Assembly (NCBI GenBank): GCA_021464525.1
Contig: JADRCO010001287.1
Location: 1 to 20,626, forward strand
Origin: Rhizophagus sp. LPA8_4_AMF
Taxonomy: Eukaryota; Glomeromycota; Glomeromycetes; Glomerales; Glomeraceae
DNA: 20,626 nucleotides
Reading direction: 5' to 3'
The position numbers were made by a program, and so were the translations under genes. Below the pieces are notes generated by a model. It ran no database searches. It was not told the DNA's origin and was given only the letters and a program-made list of their open reading frames with translations. Shown piece by piece: positions 7,801 to 17,189 of the stretch; position 1 is the stretch's first letter; the number at the start of each line of letters is the position of its first letter.

Positions 7801-9426
7801 TTAAATATCTTCCCCGTTATAAATGAAATATATACCTTCTTGTTCCTCTATTTTAATTAAATAAAAAGTAGATTAATATAAGTAATATGATTTTTTTTTT
7901 TTAAAAAAAAAAATGTCAATTGAATAAAATCATACCTTCAGTCGCATTTTTAGGTTCTGGTAAGCCTTCGAAATCATATAATTTACTTGATGAATTGTTT
8001 TCATAAACTCTTTCATCTGTTTGTTGAGATATCAATTTAAATAATTGAGTCAAACTTAGGTACTCAGGATCTTTGGTATTATCACAAATCATTAATTCAT
8101 CTGGTATAATATGATAAAGAGATTTTTTAATTTCTCTTATTTTTATCAAAAGTGTATCAATATCGGGTCTTTTTGATGGTTCAGCATCCCAACATTGTTT
8201 CATCAAATTTTCATATTCTATAGGAGTTTCAGGAACTATTTTTGGTCTCATTCCATTAACTATGTTCATTGCAAGATCATAATTATGATAATATTTATGA
8301 AATGGGGATCTTCCGGATGACATTTCCCACATAAGTATTGCGATACTATAAATATCCGATGCAAAAGTATATTTTCTTCCGGCGAGAACTTCTGGTGCAA
8401 CGTAAGGTAAATTTCCATATATGGTTTTTAATGGTTTATCGGCGGGACCACAAAATCCAAAATCCGAGATATACCAGTAATCAATGTTTTTCGAATATAA
8501 AATATTTCCAGAATGTAAATCTCTATGAATAGCTTTCTCATTATGAATTATATAAAGTGAATTTATAATGTTGGAGACGATCGAGATTCTTTCTTTCCAA
8601 GTCAATGATTTATTATTTTGTTTTAAATAATTTCTTAGATCTGTATCCATTTTAGCCATAACAAGAAAATATTTATTTTCGTCTCGAGTTAGACCATAAC
8701 ATTGAACAATTACTGGCCTTTTATTATTACTTATGTTTGAATGTGTTTCTGCCTGTAAAATAAAAAAATAAAAACCAAGTTATGTATCCATTATTATACT
8801 GTATATTTATAAATATATATATATAATTAATTTACCTCTTCAAACCAATTTCTATCAGCACTTTCAACATTTTGTAATCTTTTAAGAATTACTTTAATAT
8901 TACCTGATCTAATTAATTCTTTTTTTTTAGAATCCCATTTATTAAAACATCCATCAATCCAATCAGCTTCATATATTTCAGAAATTCCACCTTTTGTTAA
9001 ATAATTAATATTTATTAATTTATCATATGGGATCCATTCAATTATTTTTTTTGGTGAGAGAGTTCCAATTTGACAATTTTTTATTAAATTATCTATACCA
9101 TCATTATTAGATGTCCATATTAAAAAACTTTTTATTAAGAATTTTCTAATACAATATTCACAATAATAAGTGGCTAAACATTCTTCTTTACAATTTTCAC
9201 AAATTCTTTTTTCTCCTTCTTTATAAAGAACTTTATAATAATCAAGATCTTTTGTTAATATTTCTATCGCTTTCTTTCTTTCACTTTTATTAAGAGAATT
9301 ATCATTACAAACTATTTGTTTCATGAATTCAACTTGTTTATTAATATCATTGTGAATACAAAAATCTATTAAAGAAGTCGCTCTATTAAGAACAATTCCA
9401 ATTAATTCTTTACGAATTAATGGCAT
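7801..9426 (-). CDS. TKL-like protein kinase of the expanded glomeromycete family (three exons)
   Basis: Exons are 8836-9426, 7936-8752 and 7801-7847; introns are 83 bp (GTAAAT..ACAG) and 88 bp (GTATGA..ATAG). The total is 484 aa. Residues 76-92 hold a Cys cluster (C76, C79, C83, C89, C92) that could bind zinc. The kinase domain follows: a loose Gly loop LTKGGISEIYEADW (143-156), the likely ATP Lys in VILKRL (K182), catalytic HRDLHSGN (D275), the DFG motif (294-296) and APE (316-318), so all key residues are present and activity is plausible. The tail reads LPEPKNATE, and splicing the last exon adds EEQE, as I recall for this family. Without that splice the frame stops at 7916. A further 3' exon cannot be excluded. 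Such kinases are cytosolic Ser/Thr or Tyr-like signalling proteins; the substrate is unknown. Confidence 0.88.
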
Positions 9427-9836
9427 AACGTTAGTTAATTAAATTGAAAAGATCATTTTATGAATTATCATTCAATTTTAACTAAAAAATTGTCGTGTTA
9501 CACGGAGAGACGGGGAGTTCACCACACAAACACAAAAATATATGTATACATATGCCGTCATTCGCTGTCGGAGTTTCAAATTTTACTTTCGATCATTAAA
9601 TTAAGGAATTGATAAGACATAAAAAGAAAAATTGCAAGAATAAATATTCAAATAATCTAACCATGTTTAGATTAAATAAATAAAAACGCCTTTTTACTAT
9701 CAAAAATTCACAAACTATACAAATTACTTAGAAAATATATTTTCATTCAAACACAACCATAAAAGGTTTAATTATTGGCTAAACCCTATTTTTTTATTTG
9801 TAAAAATTCACTTTCAAAAAAAAAAAAAATTAAATT
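9427..9836. other. Gap between kinase start and NRK1 stop
   Basis: The kinase 5' flank is nearest 9427. A minus-strand AATAAA (plus TTTATT at 9793-9798) lies 40 bases past the NRK1 stop and is a candidate polyadenylation signal. Nothing else seen. Confidence 0.45.
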
Positions 9837-10872
9837 TTATTGAATAGTGTTCAAAATGGTTTTTACAACAAATTCAATATTTTTTGATAATCTTGAAAGA
9901 CTATTGGATTCTAATATAATTAAATCTTTCAACATATTATCATTATTATTATTAACATTAACATTAACATTATTATTGTTATCTTCCAATTCCGGTCTAT
10001 CTACTATATGTCTATTAATTTTATAATAATTTGGCCAAACCATTTTATCAAAATAATTTGGTGGGTCAACCCATCTTCTACCTAGAATTTTCCTACCATA
10101 AATATATTCTCTCCTTTTTTTAAGTATATCATAATCAGCTTCTAAAAATAATTTAATATCTAATTCTTTAACAACATCAGAATTTATATACAATAAAAAT
10201 CCATCGACTAATACAAAATTCAATTCTTTCTTTTTCTCTGATAAAACATTTTGAACTTTATAATTTAATTCTTTAACTAAATTATCTAATTCATTAGATT
10301 CAATATCATGATGTATATGATGATTCTTTTTAGATTTAAATGATTTTACCAAACCAAAAGAAGTATGTAATTCATAAAGTGAACCAACGAAAGATTCAAA
10401 ATCTATCGCTTCGGGACATTCTCCATTTGCGAGATTGGTCGACGGATCAATTGGAAGTTGCTCTCTTTTCTATTTGTTTTATATTAAAGTTTTTAAAAAA
10501 AATGTTGAAGAAAGAAATTATGAAATTAATGTAATAAAATGTAATAAACTACCTTAAAATAATCATCTTGATGTAAAATTGTTGAATTTGGGAAAATTCT
10601 CTGTAACCAATTAGCTAACGTCTGTAAATATTTGTTGAATGACAAAAAAAATGATGATTTTTATAATCAATAATCAATCAAAAAATAAATAAAAAAAAAA
10701 TTGACTCTTTGATATTTTAATTTTATATACCGATTTTCCTGTGCAAGATGCTCCACTAAAAAAAATAATTTTTATATATAAAAAAGTTTAATAAGTTTGA
10801 AAATTCATAAAATTTCATACAATAATGTCTTCTTTACCTTATTCCTATCGTAATAATTTGTTTATTTCCCAT
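9837..10872 (-). CDS. NRK1: Nicotinamide riboside kinase (four exons)
   Basis: Exons are 10838-10872, 10731-10755, 10553-10621 and 9837-10469, giving 253 aa; the human enzyme is about 199 aa and the yeast enzyme about 240. It phosphorylates nicotinamide riboside to NMN in NAD salvage. The Walker A motif GASCTGKS (13-20) is assembled across the first two tiny exons. HQDDYF (37-42) carries the Asp next to the substrate in this family, GECPEAIDF lies near 59-67, VDGFLLY starts at 131, and DPPNYFDKMVWPNY starts at 178. Residues ~207-222 are an Asn/Val low-complexity insert. The exon-4 acceptor could be ATAG at 10470 or a later AG six codons' worth of bases or fewer away; ATAG was chosen because it is the best site and stays in frame. 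The acceptor choice slightly alters residues 44-46 only. Confidence 0.93.
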
Positions 10873-11146
10873 ATTATTTAGTTAAAAAAAAGAGGTGGAG
10901 TATTAAAGAATAATACAGCCTTGTTAAATAGGGTTTGTTTGTGTGTTACATTTAACGAAACTGACATCCTATAAATTAAATGCTGTACAGCATTTCTTCC
11001 TATCTTGTAGTTGTACTGTAACACTAGTAATAAAGTACTGCGTGTAATTAGATAGATTGTGTTCACAGTTCACGTTACATTCGGTTACGAGCAATTGATG
11101 CCTTTCTATTGTACAAAAAAGTACGATCTTGTTGGTCAGGGGAAGT
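10873..11146. promoter_or_regulatory. Divergent intergenic region (NRK1 minus / small gene plus)
   Basis: 274 bp separate the NRK1 start from the ATG at 11147 on the other strand, so a shared two-way promoter is likely if the plus-strand gene is real. No TATA or named motif is clear. The 62-codon minus frame inside it is not supported. Confidence 0.35.
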
Positions 11147-11412
11147 ATGCAAGTTTTTAAGATTCGTGTTCTAGATGACGAAACTGAGAATCACGTGCTC
11201 GATGAACCATTCATTTTCAAGGTAACACAAATCTTTTGGAATATAAAAATAGAAATAAAGTTTGAAGTTTGTTATATGGTAAAGTAATTCCGTTATTTAC
11301 GAATTTTAAATTTTTCTCTTTACAGAAAAATATTATTTTTAGTTTTTCCTTTCTTCATAATAATACTACGATACAACTTAATAATAAGGTAAACCTTATA
11401 GCATTTGCGTGA
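11147..11412 (+). CDS. Small two-exon gene candidate, or 5' remnant of a larger gene
   Basis: Exon 1 (11147-11221, 25 codons) reads MQVFKIRVLDDETENHVLDE and ends AAG before GTAACA. Exon 2 starts at 11326 after TCTCTTTACAG and runs in phase 0 to TGA at 11410-11412, for 53 aa. The first part is charged and looks like true coding sequence; the second is Phe/Asn-rich and weaker. An extra donor GTAAAC at 11389 could send the gene into another exon, but I find none. It may be the truncated 5' end of a longer gene. No family recognised. Confidence 0.4.
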
Positions 11413-12105
11413 GGCTGATTTTTTTGATAATGCGACTATATTTATTTACTTTTTTCTTTTTCCCACCATGAGTTACGCCTCGTTATATTTTTACTATATT
11501 CTCATGATATACTTATTACTAACGACAGATAATTGCTTTATTGTTGATATTAATTGATATAAAAGAATAAAAAAGAAATATTTCGTACCTATTTATTTAT
11601 TTACTGGCGTTGTATATAGTGTCCTGTAACTCCTGTTATTTGACATAGTGACTTCCGTACTATCGTAGCGATGTAGCTACTCTATTGGTAATTTCTTTTT
11701 TTTTTACGAAAAGCGGGCACGAGGCGGGCACGAGTATGGATGTTTAATAAAATTAGAACATCAATTAGTCTAGTTTTATCTTTTCTATTATGTATTAATA
11801 TGTACCTATATTTATACTAAACCACTTTCTTTAAAATAAAATAAATAACAAAGATCGATACTTTTACCACTGTAAATAATAATATTTTATTCCGCTTTGA
11901 AATCTTTATTTACAATATTTATAATTACATATTTATTATATTTATTTGTTTACAAACAGGTATGAACGTGCAAAAAGATGCATAACTACACTATGATTCT
12001 AGTAATATCACATGTACGGTATAAACTCAAAAAATCTCATAATATTTATAATATTTACATCATTTATTTTTAGCAAAAAATCAAAAGAATCAAATTAACA
12101 TATTT
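11413..12105. other. Intergenic, no gene seen
   Basis: AT-rich. A short direct repeat GCGGGCACGA occurs twice, 11 bp apart, near 11714-11734. A minus-strand AATAAA (plus TTTATT at 12063-12068) lies 38 bases past the BTB gene stop. Confidence 0.4.
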
Positions 12106-13349
12106 TTAAATGTTGTCAGTAATCAAGAAAGTTTCCGGTCCCCAATGAACATGTTTATTACGTTTATCATTTGTTGGTGGTTTATAAAATTTTTCATAAT
12201 CAGCTATCGCAATTTCCATTGATTGATCATTATCATTATCAAGTGAATAATTTGAATAATTCTCATCATCAATCAACATCATATCATCATCATTAGAATC
12301 ATTCATGTCGTTATTGTCGTTATTAATATCCACATTATTAATATCCACATTATTAATATCCACATTATTAATATTCGAATTATTAATATTCGAATTATTA
12401 ATATTATTAGAAATATTATTTTCAGTGAATTCTTCATTATATGTTCCGTTAAGAATGTTATCAATAATCAAAAGAGGATCCTTTCCACTAGTAAGTACAA
12501 TCATGATTTGCCAATCTTTTTCATCCAAATCTTTCTTTGCATGTCTTTGAAACATTAGTTCACCTTGATTGTAAACATATTGTAATACTTGACAACGTAA
12601 TTTCTTCAAGCCTAACCATTTAGAAACTCTTAAAATAACATGCCATTGTTGTTTATTCCACTAAAAATAAATAAATAAATTGAGATTCTGTACTACTAAA
12701 CTCAATTTTGAAACTATAAATAATAAGCTTACCACTTCATATAAAACATTATCACAAAATTTTACCAACTCTGGAACGTCAAATTTATGAATGGATCCTA
12801 AGTATGCTAGCACAAACAATTGATCTTGATCTCTTGTTTCAACTGGATAACCATACCTTGGTATTATAAAAAAAAAAAAATAGATTACATATATGTTAAG
12901 ACTGATAATTACCCCGTACCTTAGAAACCCACATTTGGGTTGTTACACATTTGTTCAATGATAATTACGCCATAAAGAAAAATTCTCCCTAATTGACCCA
13001 ATTGAATACGATTGAATACTCACAAAAAAGCGATAAAATTTTGAAAATCAATAATATCATAAAGTAATTCAACTTTTTCTTGTCCTTTATATTCATATAA
13101 TTTATTTATAGCTATCTCCTTATTACAACTATAATCATGAAATAAAAAATTATTTTCATCATCTTTGATTTTACGAGCAAATAATTTGAAAATTTTTTTA
13201 AAGAAACCAGAAACACAATATAAAATAGATGTATGAGCGTAAATATGAAAATCATCAACTCTTAAAAGAATATTTGCAGTTGTTGAATCATTAAATAATG
13301 ATCGAACAAATTCTGCTCTATCAATGTAAATTTGATTTTTTGGTGGCAT
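12106..13349 (-). CDS. BTB/POZ-like domain protein with Asn/Asp-rich tail (three exons)
   Basis: Exons are 13024-13349, 12733-12856 and 12106-12660, giving 334 aa; introns are 167 bp (GTGAGT..CAAG) and 72 bp (GTAAGC..TTAG). Residues ~10-150 fit a diverged BTB fold: RAEFVRSLFNDSTTANILLR, then VDDFHIYAHTSILYCVSGFF (the buried-core H.x.L..S..F pattern), then exon 2 FLYGYP...LFVLAYLGSIHKFDVPEL, the usual final BTB helices. Exon 3 adds WNKQQWHVILRVSKWLGLKK, a helical linker resembling a BACK start. Residues ~231-285 are Asn/Asp/Ser low complexity. BTB proteins often dimerise or link substrates to Cul3 ubiquitin ligases; here that is inference. The fold call rests on motif pattern only. Confidence 0.8.
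12323..12397. repeat. Coding minisatellite, 15-bp unit, five copies
   Basis: TTAATATCCACATTA three times, then TTAATATTCGAATTA twice, inside exon 3 of the BTB gene. On the minus strand it encodes VDINN and SNINN pentapeptides (residues ~240-264). The 15-bp length keeps frame, so copy number can vary without breaking the gene. Confidence 0.95.
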
Positions 13350-13611
13350 TTTTTTTTTGAAAAATGAGAGAGAAAGAGAGAGAGATAATTGATAAATTGA
13401 TAAAGAGATGATATTTTATAATTATTCATTCGTCATCAGTAGTCATTAATTAGTACTGTAGTACGCTTGAAGAAATTTATTAATCATTTCATTAATTAAT
13501 CATTTGAATTTTTTAATATCCGGAATAGTTCTATTTTAAAAACCGTTTTTATTCAAAAATAAGGTGTGAGAGGTGTGAGCACATGTGATTATTTTATCTA
13601 CGCCTGCATAG
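13350..13611. promoter_or_regulatory. 5' flank of the BTB gene
   Basis: Includes a GA-rich run at 13367-13387 (CT-rich in the BTB transcript leader) next to the start codon, then AT-rich DNA with a GGTGTGAGAGGTGTGAG repeat at 13563-13579. Confidence 0.4.
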
Positions 13612-13845
13612 ATGTTGAAAAAAAGAAAACATGTCAGAATGTCAATTAAAATGACAGATTACAAGTTCGGAAAATTATTCTCCACGCTTATCAAGATTAA
13701 TCGAGAAATTATTAAAAATATTTCTTTCTGTGCTTGTGTTACCGTTGTATTTTTTCTCATAGAGGTTGCATTCTACTTGCATGACAATCTTATTGTGAAA
13801 TCAGACGACAAATTTCCAATTTTAAAAGAATTATTCCGTTTTTAG
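13612..13845 (+). CDS. Possible small single-span membrane protein
   Basis: An open frame of 77 codons from ATG. It has a basic start (MLKKRKHVRM), a hydrophobic stretch at about 37-56 (ISFCACVTVVFFLIEVAFYL) and a charged tail. It ends 171 bp before the start of the Ubl/ART-like gene, on the same strand. In such AT-rich DNA a 77-codon frame is only weak evidence. It might instead be a decayed exon. No family recognised. Confidence 0.3.
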   Translation: MLKKRKHVRMSIKMTDYKFGKLFSTLIKINREIIKNISFCACVTVVFFLIEVAFYLHDNLIVKSDDKFPILKELFRF

Positions 13846-13963
13846 CTAAAGAACAAAACCTATTTCTCCCCCTTTTTATGTTTATTCAAAAAAATAAAAT
13901 TTTTTTAAATTTGGTTGCATTTTCTTCATTTTCAAAGAAACCGTAGAAAAAAAAAACAAGAAA

Positions 13964-13968
<5 letters not shown>

Positions 13969-14000
<32 letters not shown>
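13969..14000. repeat. (TA)n microsatellite in the 5' leader of the Ubl/ART-like gene
   Basis: About 15 TA units ending 17 bases before the chosen start codon. Confidence 0.9.
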
Positions 14001-14004
<4 letters not shown>

Positions 14005-14016
14005 GAATTCATTAAT

Positions 14017-15096
14017 ATGAATGAGAGTAAAATATTATTATTATTATGTATGGCAATATGTTCATCATTTTTAGGACTTTATGTTTTTATTGAGGTTAAA
14101 ACTTGGTCTCAATATAAAGAATATGAAAAAACACCATTCCCATTCCCGTCAACACCACATCAACCTTCACCATTCAATTCAGCAGATATGGTTACATCCG
14201 CTTTAACATCTATAACAAATTCTCATATTATAACATATAATGAATATTTAACAAGAAAAGAAAAAAATGATGATAATAGAATTTATGAAGAATTGAATTT
14301 TCAAACATTTTATAAAGCTTATTTAAGTGGAGGTATAATATCATCATCTCATAAAAAACATCATGATAAAAATTATAATTCAACTTTTAACGTTCATATT
14401 GAAAGTTTAACTGGAATTAAATTATTAATTCAAGATTTAAATGATAAAACCACAGTACAAGAATTAAAAGAAATTATATTAGATATGATTGGAATTGTAA
14501 ATGATACAACATCTCAAAGATTAGTATTTAATGGTCAACGTCTTATAAATACTGATAAATTAAAAAATTATCATATTGCTCATAATAATATTATTTATTT
14601 AGATATTAGATCATATTATGAAGAAGGTTCTAATAATAATAATAATATTATAAAATATTTAAATTCTGATTTTATAAATTCAGAATTAAATTTACAATTA
14701 TTAAAAATGAAAAATCAAAAAAGTAATAAATGTGAATGGATGAGAATACTTTTAACAACAAATGAAAAAGAAAGTAAATATTGGCCTTATTCTTATCATG
14801 GAACTTCGACAAGAAATGCAAAAAGGATTGCTGATGATGGTTTTATTCATACAAAAGGTTATAAATTTAATTTTAATCATGGAATTTTTACTACTCCTGA
14901 TATTAATTTAGCCACTTCTTATGCTCATACTTTTATTTATGATGGTTCTAAATATTTGGTTTTATTCCAAAATCGTGTTAATCCAAAATCATTGGTTAAA
15001 ATCCGAGGTAAAGGAACTAAATATTGGGTATCTCCTTGTGTAGATGATGTAAAACCTTACGCTTTACTTATTAAAAAGATTGGTTATTGTAAATGA
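14017..15096 (+). CDS. Membrane-anchored protein with ubiquitin-like and ADP-ribosyltransferase-like domains
   Basis: Single exon, 359 aa. The start is the first real ATG; the frame upstream is only a TA repeat and A-rich DNA. Residues 6-25 (ILLLLCMAICSSFLGLYVFI) form a signal anchor. A Pro/Ser linker follows (39-55). Residues ~124-198 match a ubiquitin-like fold: TVQELKEIILDMIGI, SQRLVFNGQRLINTDKLKNY, ending YLDIR, close to the pattern of ubiquitin (QRLIFAGKQL, LHLVLR) but with no C-terminal Gly-Gly. Residues ~257-356 resemble the ART/PARP-like fold: YHGTS (H261), then NHGIFTTPDINLATSYA (288-303), then YWVSPCVDDVKPYALLIK. A catalytic Glu is not evident, so it may bind rather than modify. AATAAA at 15164 follows the stop. 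The ART-like call is inference from motif order. Confidence 0.8.
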   Translation: MNESKILLLLCMAICSSFLGLYVFIEVKTWSQYKEYEKTPFPFPSTPHQPSPFNSADMVTSALTSITNSHIITYNEYLTRKEKNDDNRIYEELNFQTFYKAYLSGGIISSSHKKHHDKNYNSTFNVHIESLTGIKLLIQDLNDKTTVQELKEIILDMIGIVNDTTSQRLVFNGQRLINTDKLKNYHIAHNNIIYLDIRSYYEEGSNNNNNIIKYLNSDFINSELNLQLLKMKNQKSNKCEWMRILLTTNEKESKYWPYSYHGTSTRNAKRIADDGFIHTKGYKFNFNHGIFTTPDINLATSYAHTFIYDGSKYLVLFQNRVNPKSLVKIRGKGTKYWVSPCVDDVKPYALLIKKIGYCK

Positions 15097-16010
15097 TTGA
15101 ATTTTTTCTTAAAATTCTAAAAAAAATTTTGTATAGATGGAAATTATCCTTAGTTTTTCATGTAATAAAACTGCGCCCAAAAAAATTAAATATTGAAAAT
15201 TTCTATAAAATTCCACAAAATTCTACAAATCTATAAATCCGAATCCTTACAAATTCATAACAGATAATTCAATAAAATCTTTTTTGAGATGATTCTTTTT
15301 TTCCTTTTTCCATTATAAAAAGTATCCCCATTAAAAAAAAAAAAAAATACGCCCAATCCTTTATTTAGCAGTAAATTTGACCTTCTAAAGTTATATTTGA
15401 TCATCTTACCCAATTTTTGATCAGAAATAAGATTCAGATAGGAAATTCATGATGACATACCGCATGGTAACTGTGATTCGCGTAAAATGTATTGTTCGCA
15501 ATCTAAATTTATTTTATTTATTTAATCTCTTTATAATTAAATCCAATTTTTCAATTAATTATTGAAAAATGAGCGATAGAATGAATATAATTTAAAATGT
15601 TCACATAGTGGTATTTATCGAAAGTACTTTCAGTCTATTATCCATGAAAAGTTCTCGCGAATTATGCAGAGAATTTAATTACTACATATTATAAACCTTA
15701 AAATAATAATAACGACATGCACAAAAATTCCTGCATGGAATATCATTGAGAATTTCAAGGAACAGGGTCAATTTTCACAGTCATTATTTCTGAATGAGAT
15801 GATCTATCAAGTAAATCGGCACAATCTTGGTTAGTTTTGAACTTAAAATTTGAATGGCACCATTGTTGTTTTGTCAATAATCACGTTCCGTTATACCGTA
15901 TCTTGCATATTATCGGAAATTGAAACCCACTGTACATTTATAAGCATTCAAGATTTCGCTCGTGGATTCTCTTTAAAATGTAATTCGCTGTACTGTACGC
16001 AGTAGTGCAT

Positions 16011-16030
16011 ATATATATCATGATATATAT
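16011..16030. repeat. Perfect 20-bp palindrome ATATATATCATGATATATAT
   Basis: Exactly self-complementary about the central CATG. AT-rich composition makes chance more likely, but the length is notable. Confidence 0.9.
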
Positions 16031-16665
16031 CGCGTATAAGAAAGATAAAAAATTTAAAATGTAGTATTTTGTCAATATTAAAATTTATGTTAAAATGTGC
16101 AAGTGCGAAGAAGCTTAATCCCATTGTTTCCATTAGTAAAAAAGTAAGTTATGTTTAAACAATTAAAACAATTAACGCAATTGACGAATGACGATCTTCT
16201 TTGGTTGATCGGAAAAATACACTCTTAAAATAATAATTCAATTAAAATTTTTTTTTTTTTGTTGAAAACCAATAGATAAAATTTTTACAAATTAATTGAA
16301 ATTCTAAAAAATCTATCCTATGAAAATATGACTTGGATAATAACGGAAAGAAATCTAAAATTTCTTTTTTTTTTTTACAAAAATAACAGAAACAATAGCT
16401 TCGTTATTTATGTGAAAAATTACAAGTGTGATTTACAGTACCATGCTTTATTCAGGAAAGTTGTCATTTACAATTAAATCTCGCTAGATTACAACTAGTA
16501 GTACGTATCAAAGATTATTGTAGAACATGATATTATATCATCCTTTCTAGTGCAGTAAAAAAAAGAAAGTGATAGTTTTCGTCTTTTTATTTATTCTTCT
16601 ATTTATCAAGAAAATGAATAAGAATTAAGTAAAGAACGAATTTCAAAAAAAAAAAAAAGTTGTCC

Positions 16666-16761
16666 GCATACGTATGCAAACTGATAAACAAATATTTATT
16701 CGAGACGTGGATATCCCTTTGGGATGTGTGCATACTGAATAGATAGTATCAATGCTATCTA
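16666..16761. repeat. Palindrome GCATACGTATGC and a nearby hairpin
   Basis: A 12-bp perfect palindrome lies at 16666-16677. At 16740-16761 TAGATAG and CTATCTA form a 7-bp hairpin with an 8-base loop, and outside it CATAC (16731) pairs with GTATG (16763). The shared CATAC/GTATG suggests an old small inverted-repeat element, but no end or target duplication is clear. Confidence 0.5.
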
Positions 16762-17009
16762 GGTATGAAATAGTAGACAAACGGCCATGAGGGTTTCTAT
16801 ATATGCTGTTCTATGTTACTATTAAAAAAGTGTACACAAGTATCATTAGTCTGATTTTCATGTGTCAGCAGTGAGTTTCATTTTATTTTTTTATTTTTTT
16901 AATGTAATTAACATAATTTAAATATAAAACACAAATTTATGTGATATTTTACTTTGGTGAAAAATGAAATTTATTCTGTATAGGTATGATTATTCACCTT
17001 TTGAATTTT

Positions 17010-17056
17010 TTGAGGAAATTGAACATTTTCGAATAATGATATCAACAATATTATTA
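17010..17056 (+). pseudogene. Short duplicated fragment of the downstream gene
   Basis: TTTTTTGAGGAAATTGAACA...CATTTTCGAATAATGATATCAACAATAT repeats 17319-17363 inside the downstream gene almost exactly. It lacks one A (GAACATTT against GAAACATTT), which breaks the frame. Confidence 0.75.
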
Positions 17057-17189
17057 CATAAACAGTAAATATAAAACCAACAATTTTCTACCTCTTTCAA
17101 ATAACTTATGGTAATATCCATTTTTTAAAAAAAATTTTTTCTTATACGCCTAATTTATCGTCCCACTTTTTACGAAATATATAGCGAGA

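Larger units (their letters stand above)
15097..17189. other. 2.1-kb intergenic stretch, no gene seen
   Basis: It starts with the 3' flank of the Ubl/ART-like gene. TRCGCCCAA appears twice (about 15171 and 15350) beside A-rich runs. The 61-codon minus frame at 15948-16133 has no support. Palindromes and a gene fragment inside are listed separately. Confidence 0.4.

Noticed and set aside
8338-8532. 64-codon plus frame opposite the kinase catalytic loop
   Set aside because: Shadow of the clear kinase frame.
10340-10534. 64-codon plus frame over NRK1 exon 4 and intron
   Set aside because: Shadow of NRK1 and crosses its splice site.
12305-12550. 81-codon plus frame opposite the BTB gene
   Set aside because: Shadow of the Asn/Asp-rich minisatellite on the coding strand.
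15948-16133. 61-codon minus frame
   Set aside because: Short, Phe/Ile-rich, crosses a 20-bp AT palindrome, no promoter or family signal.
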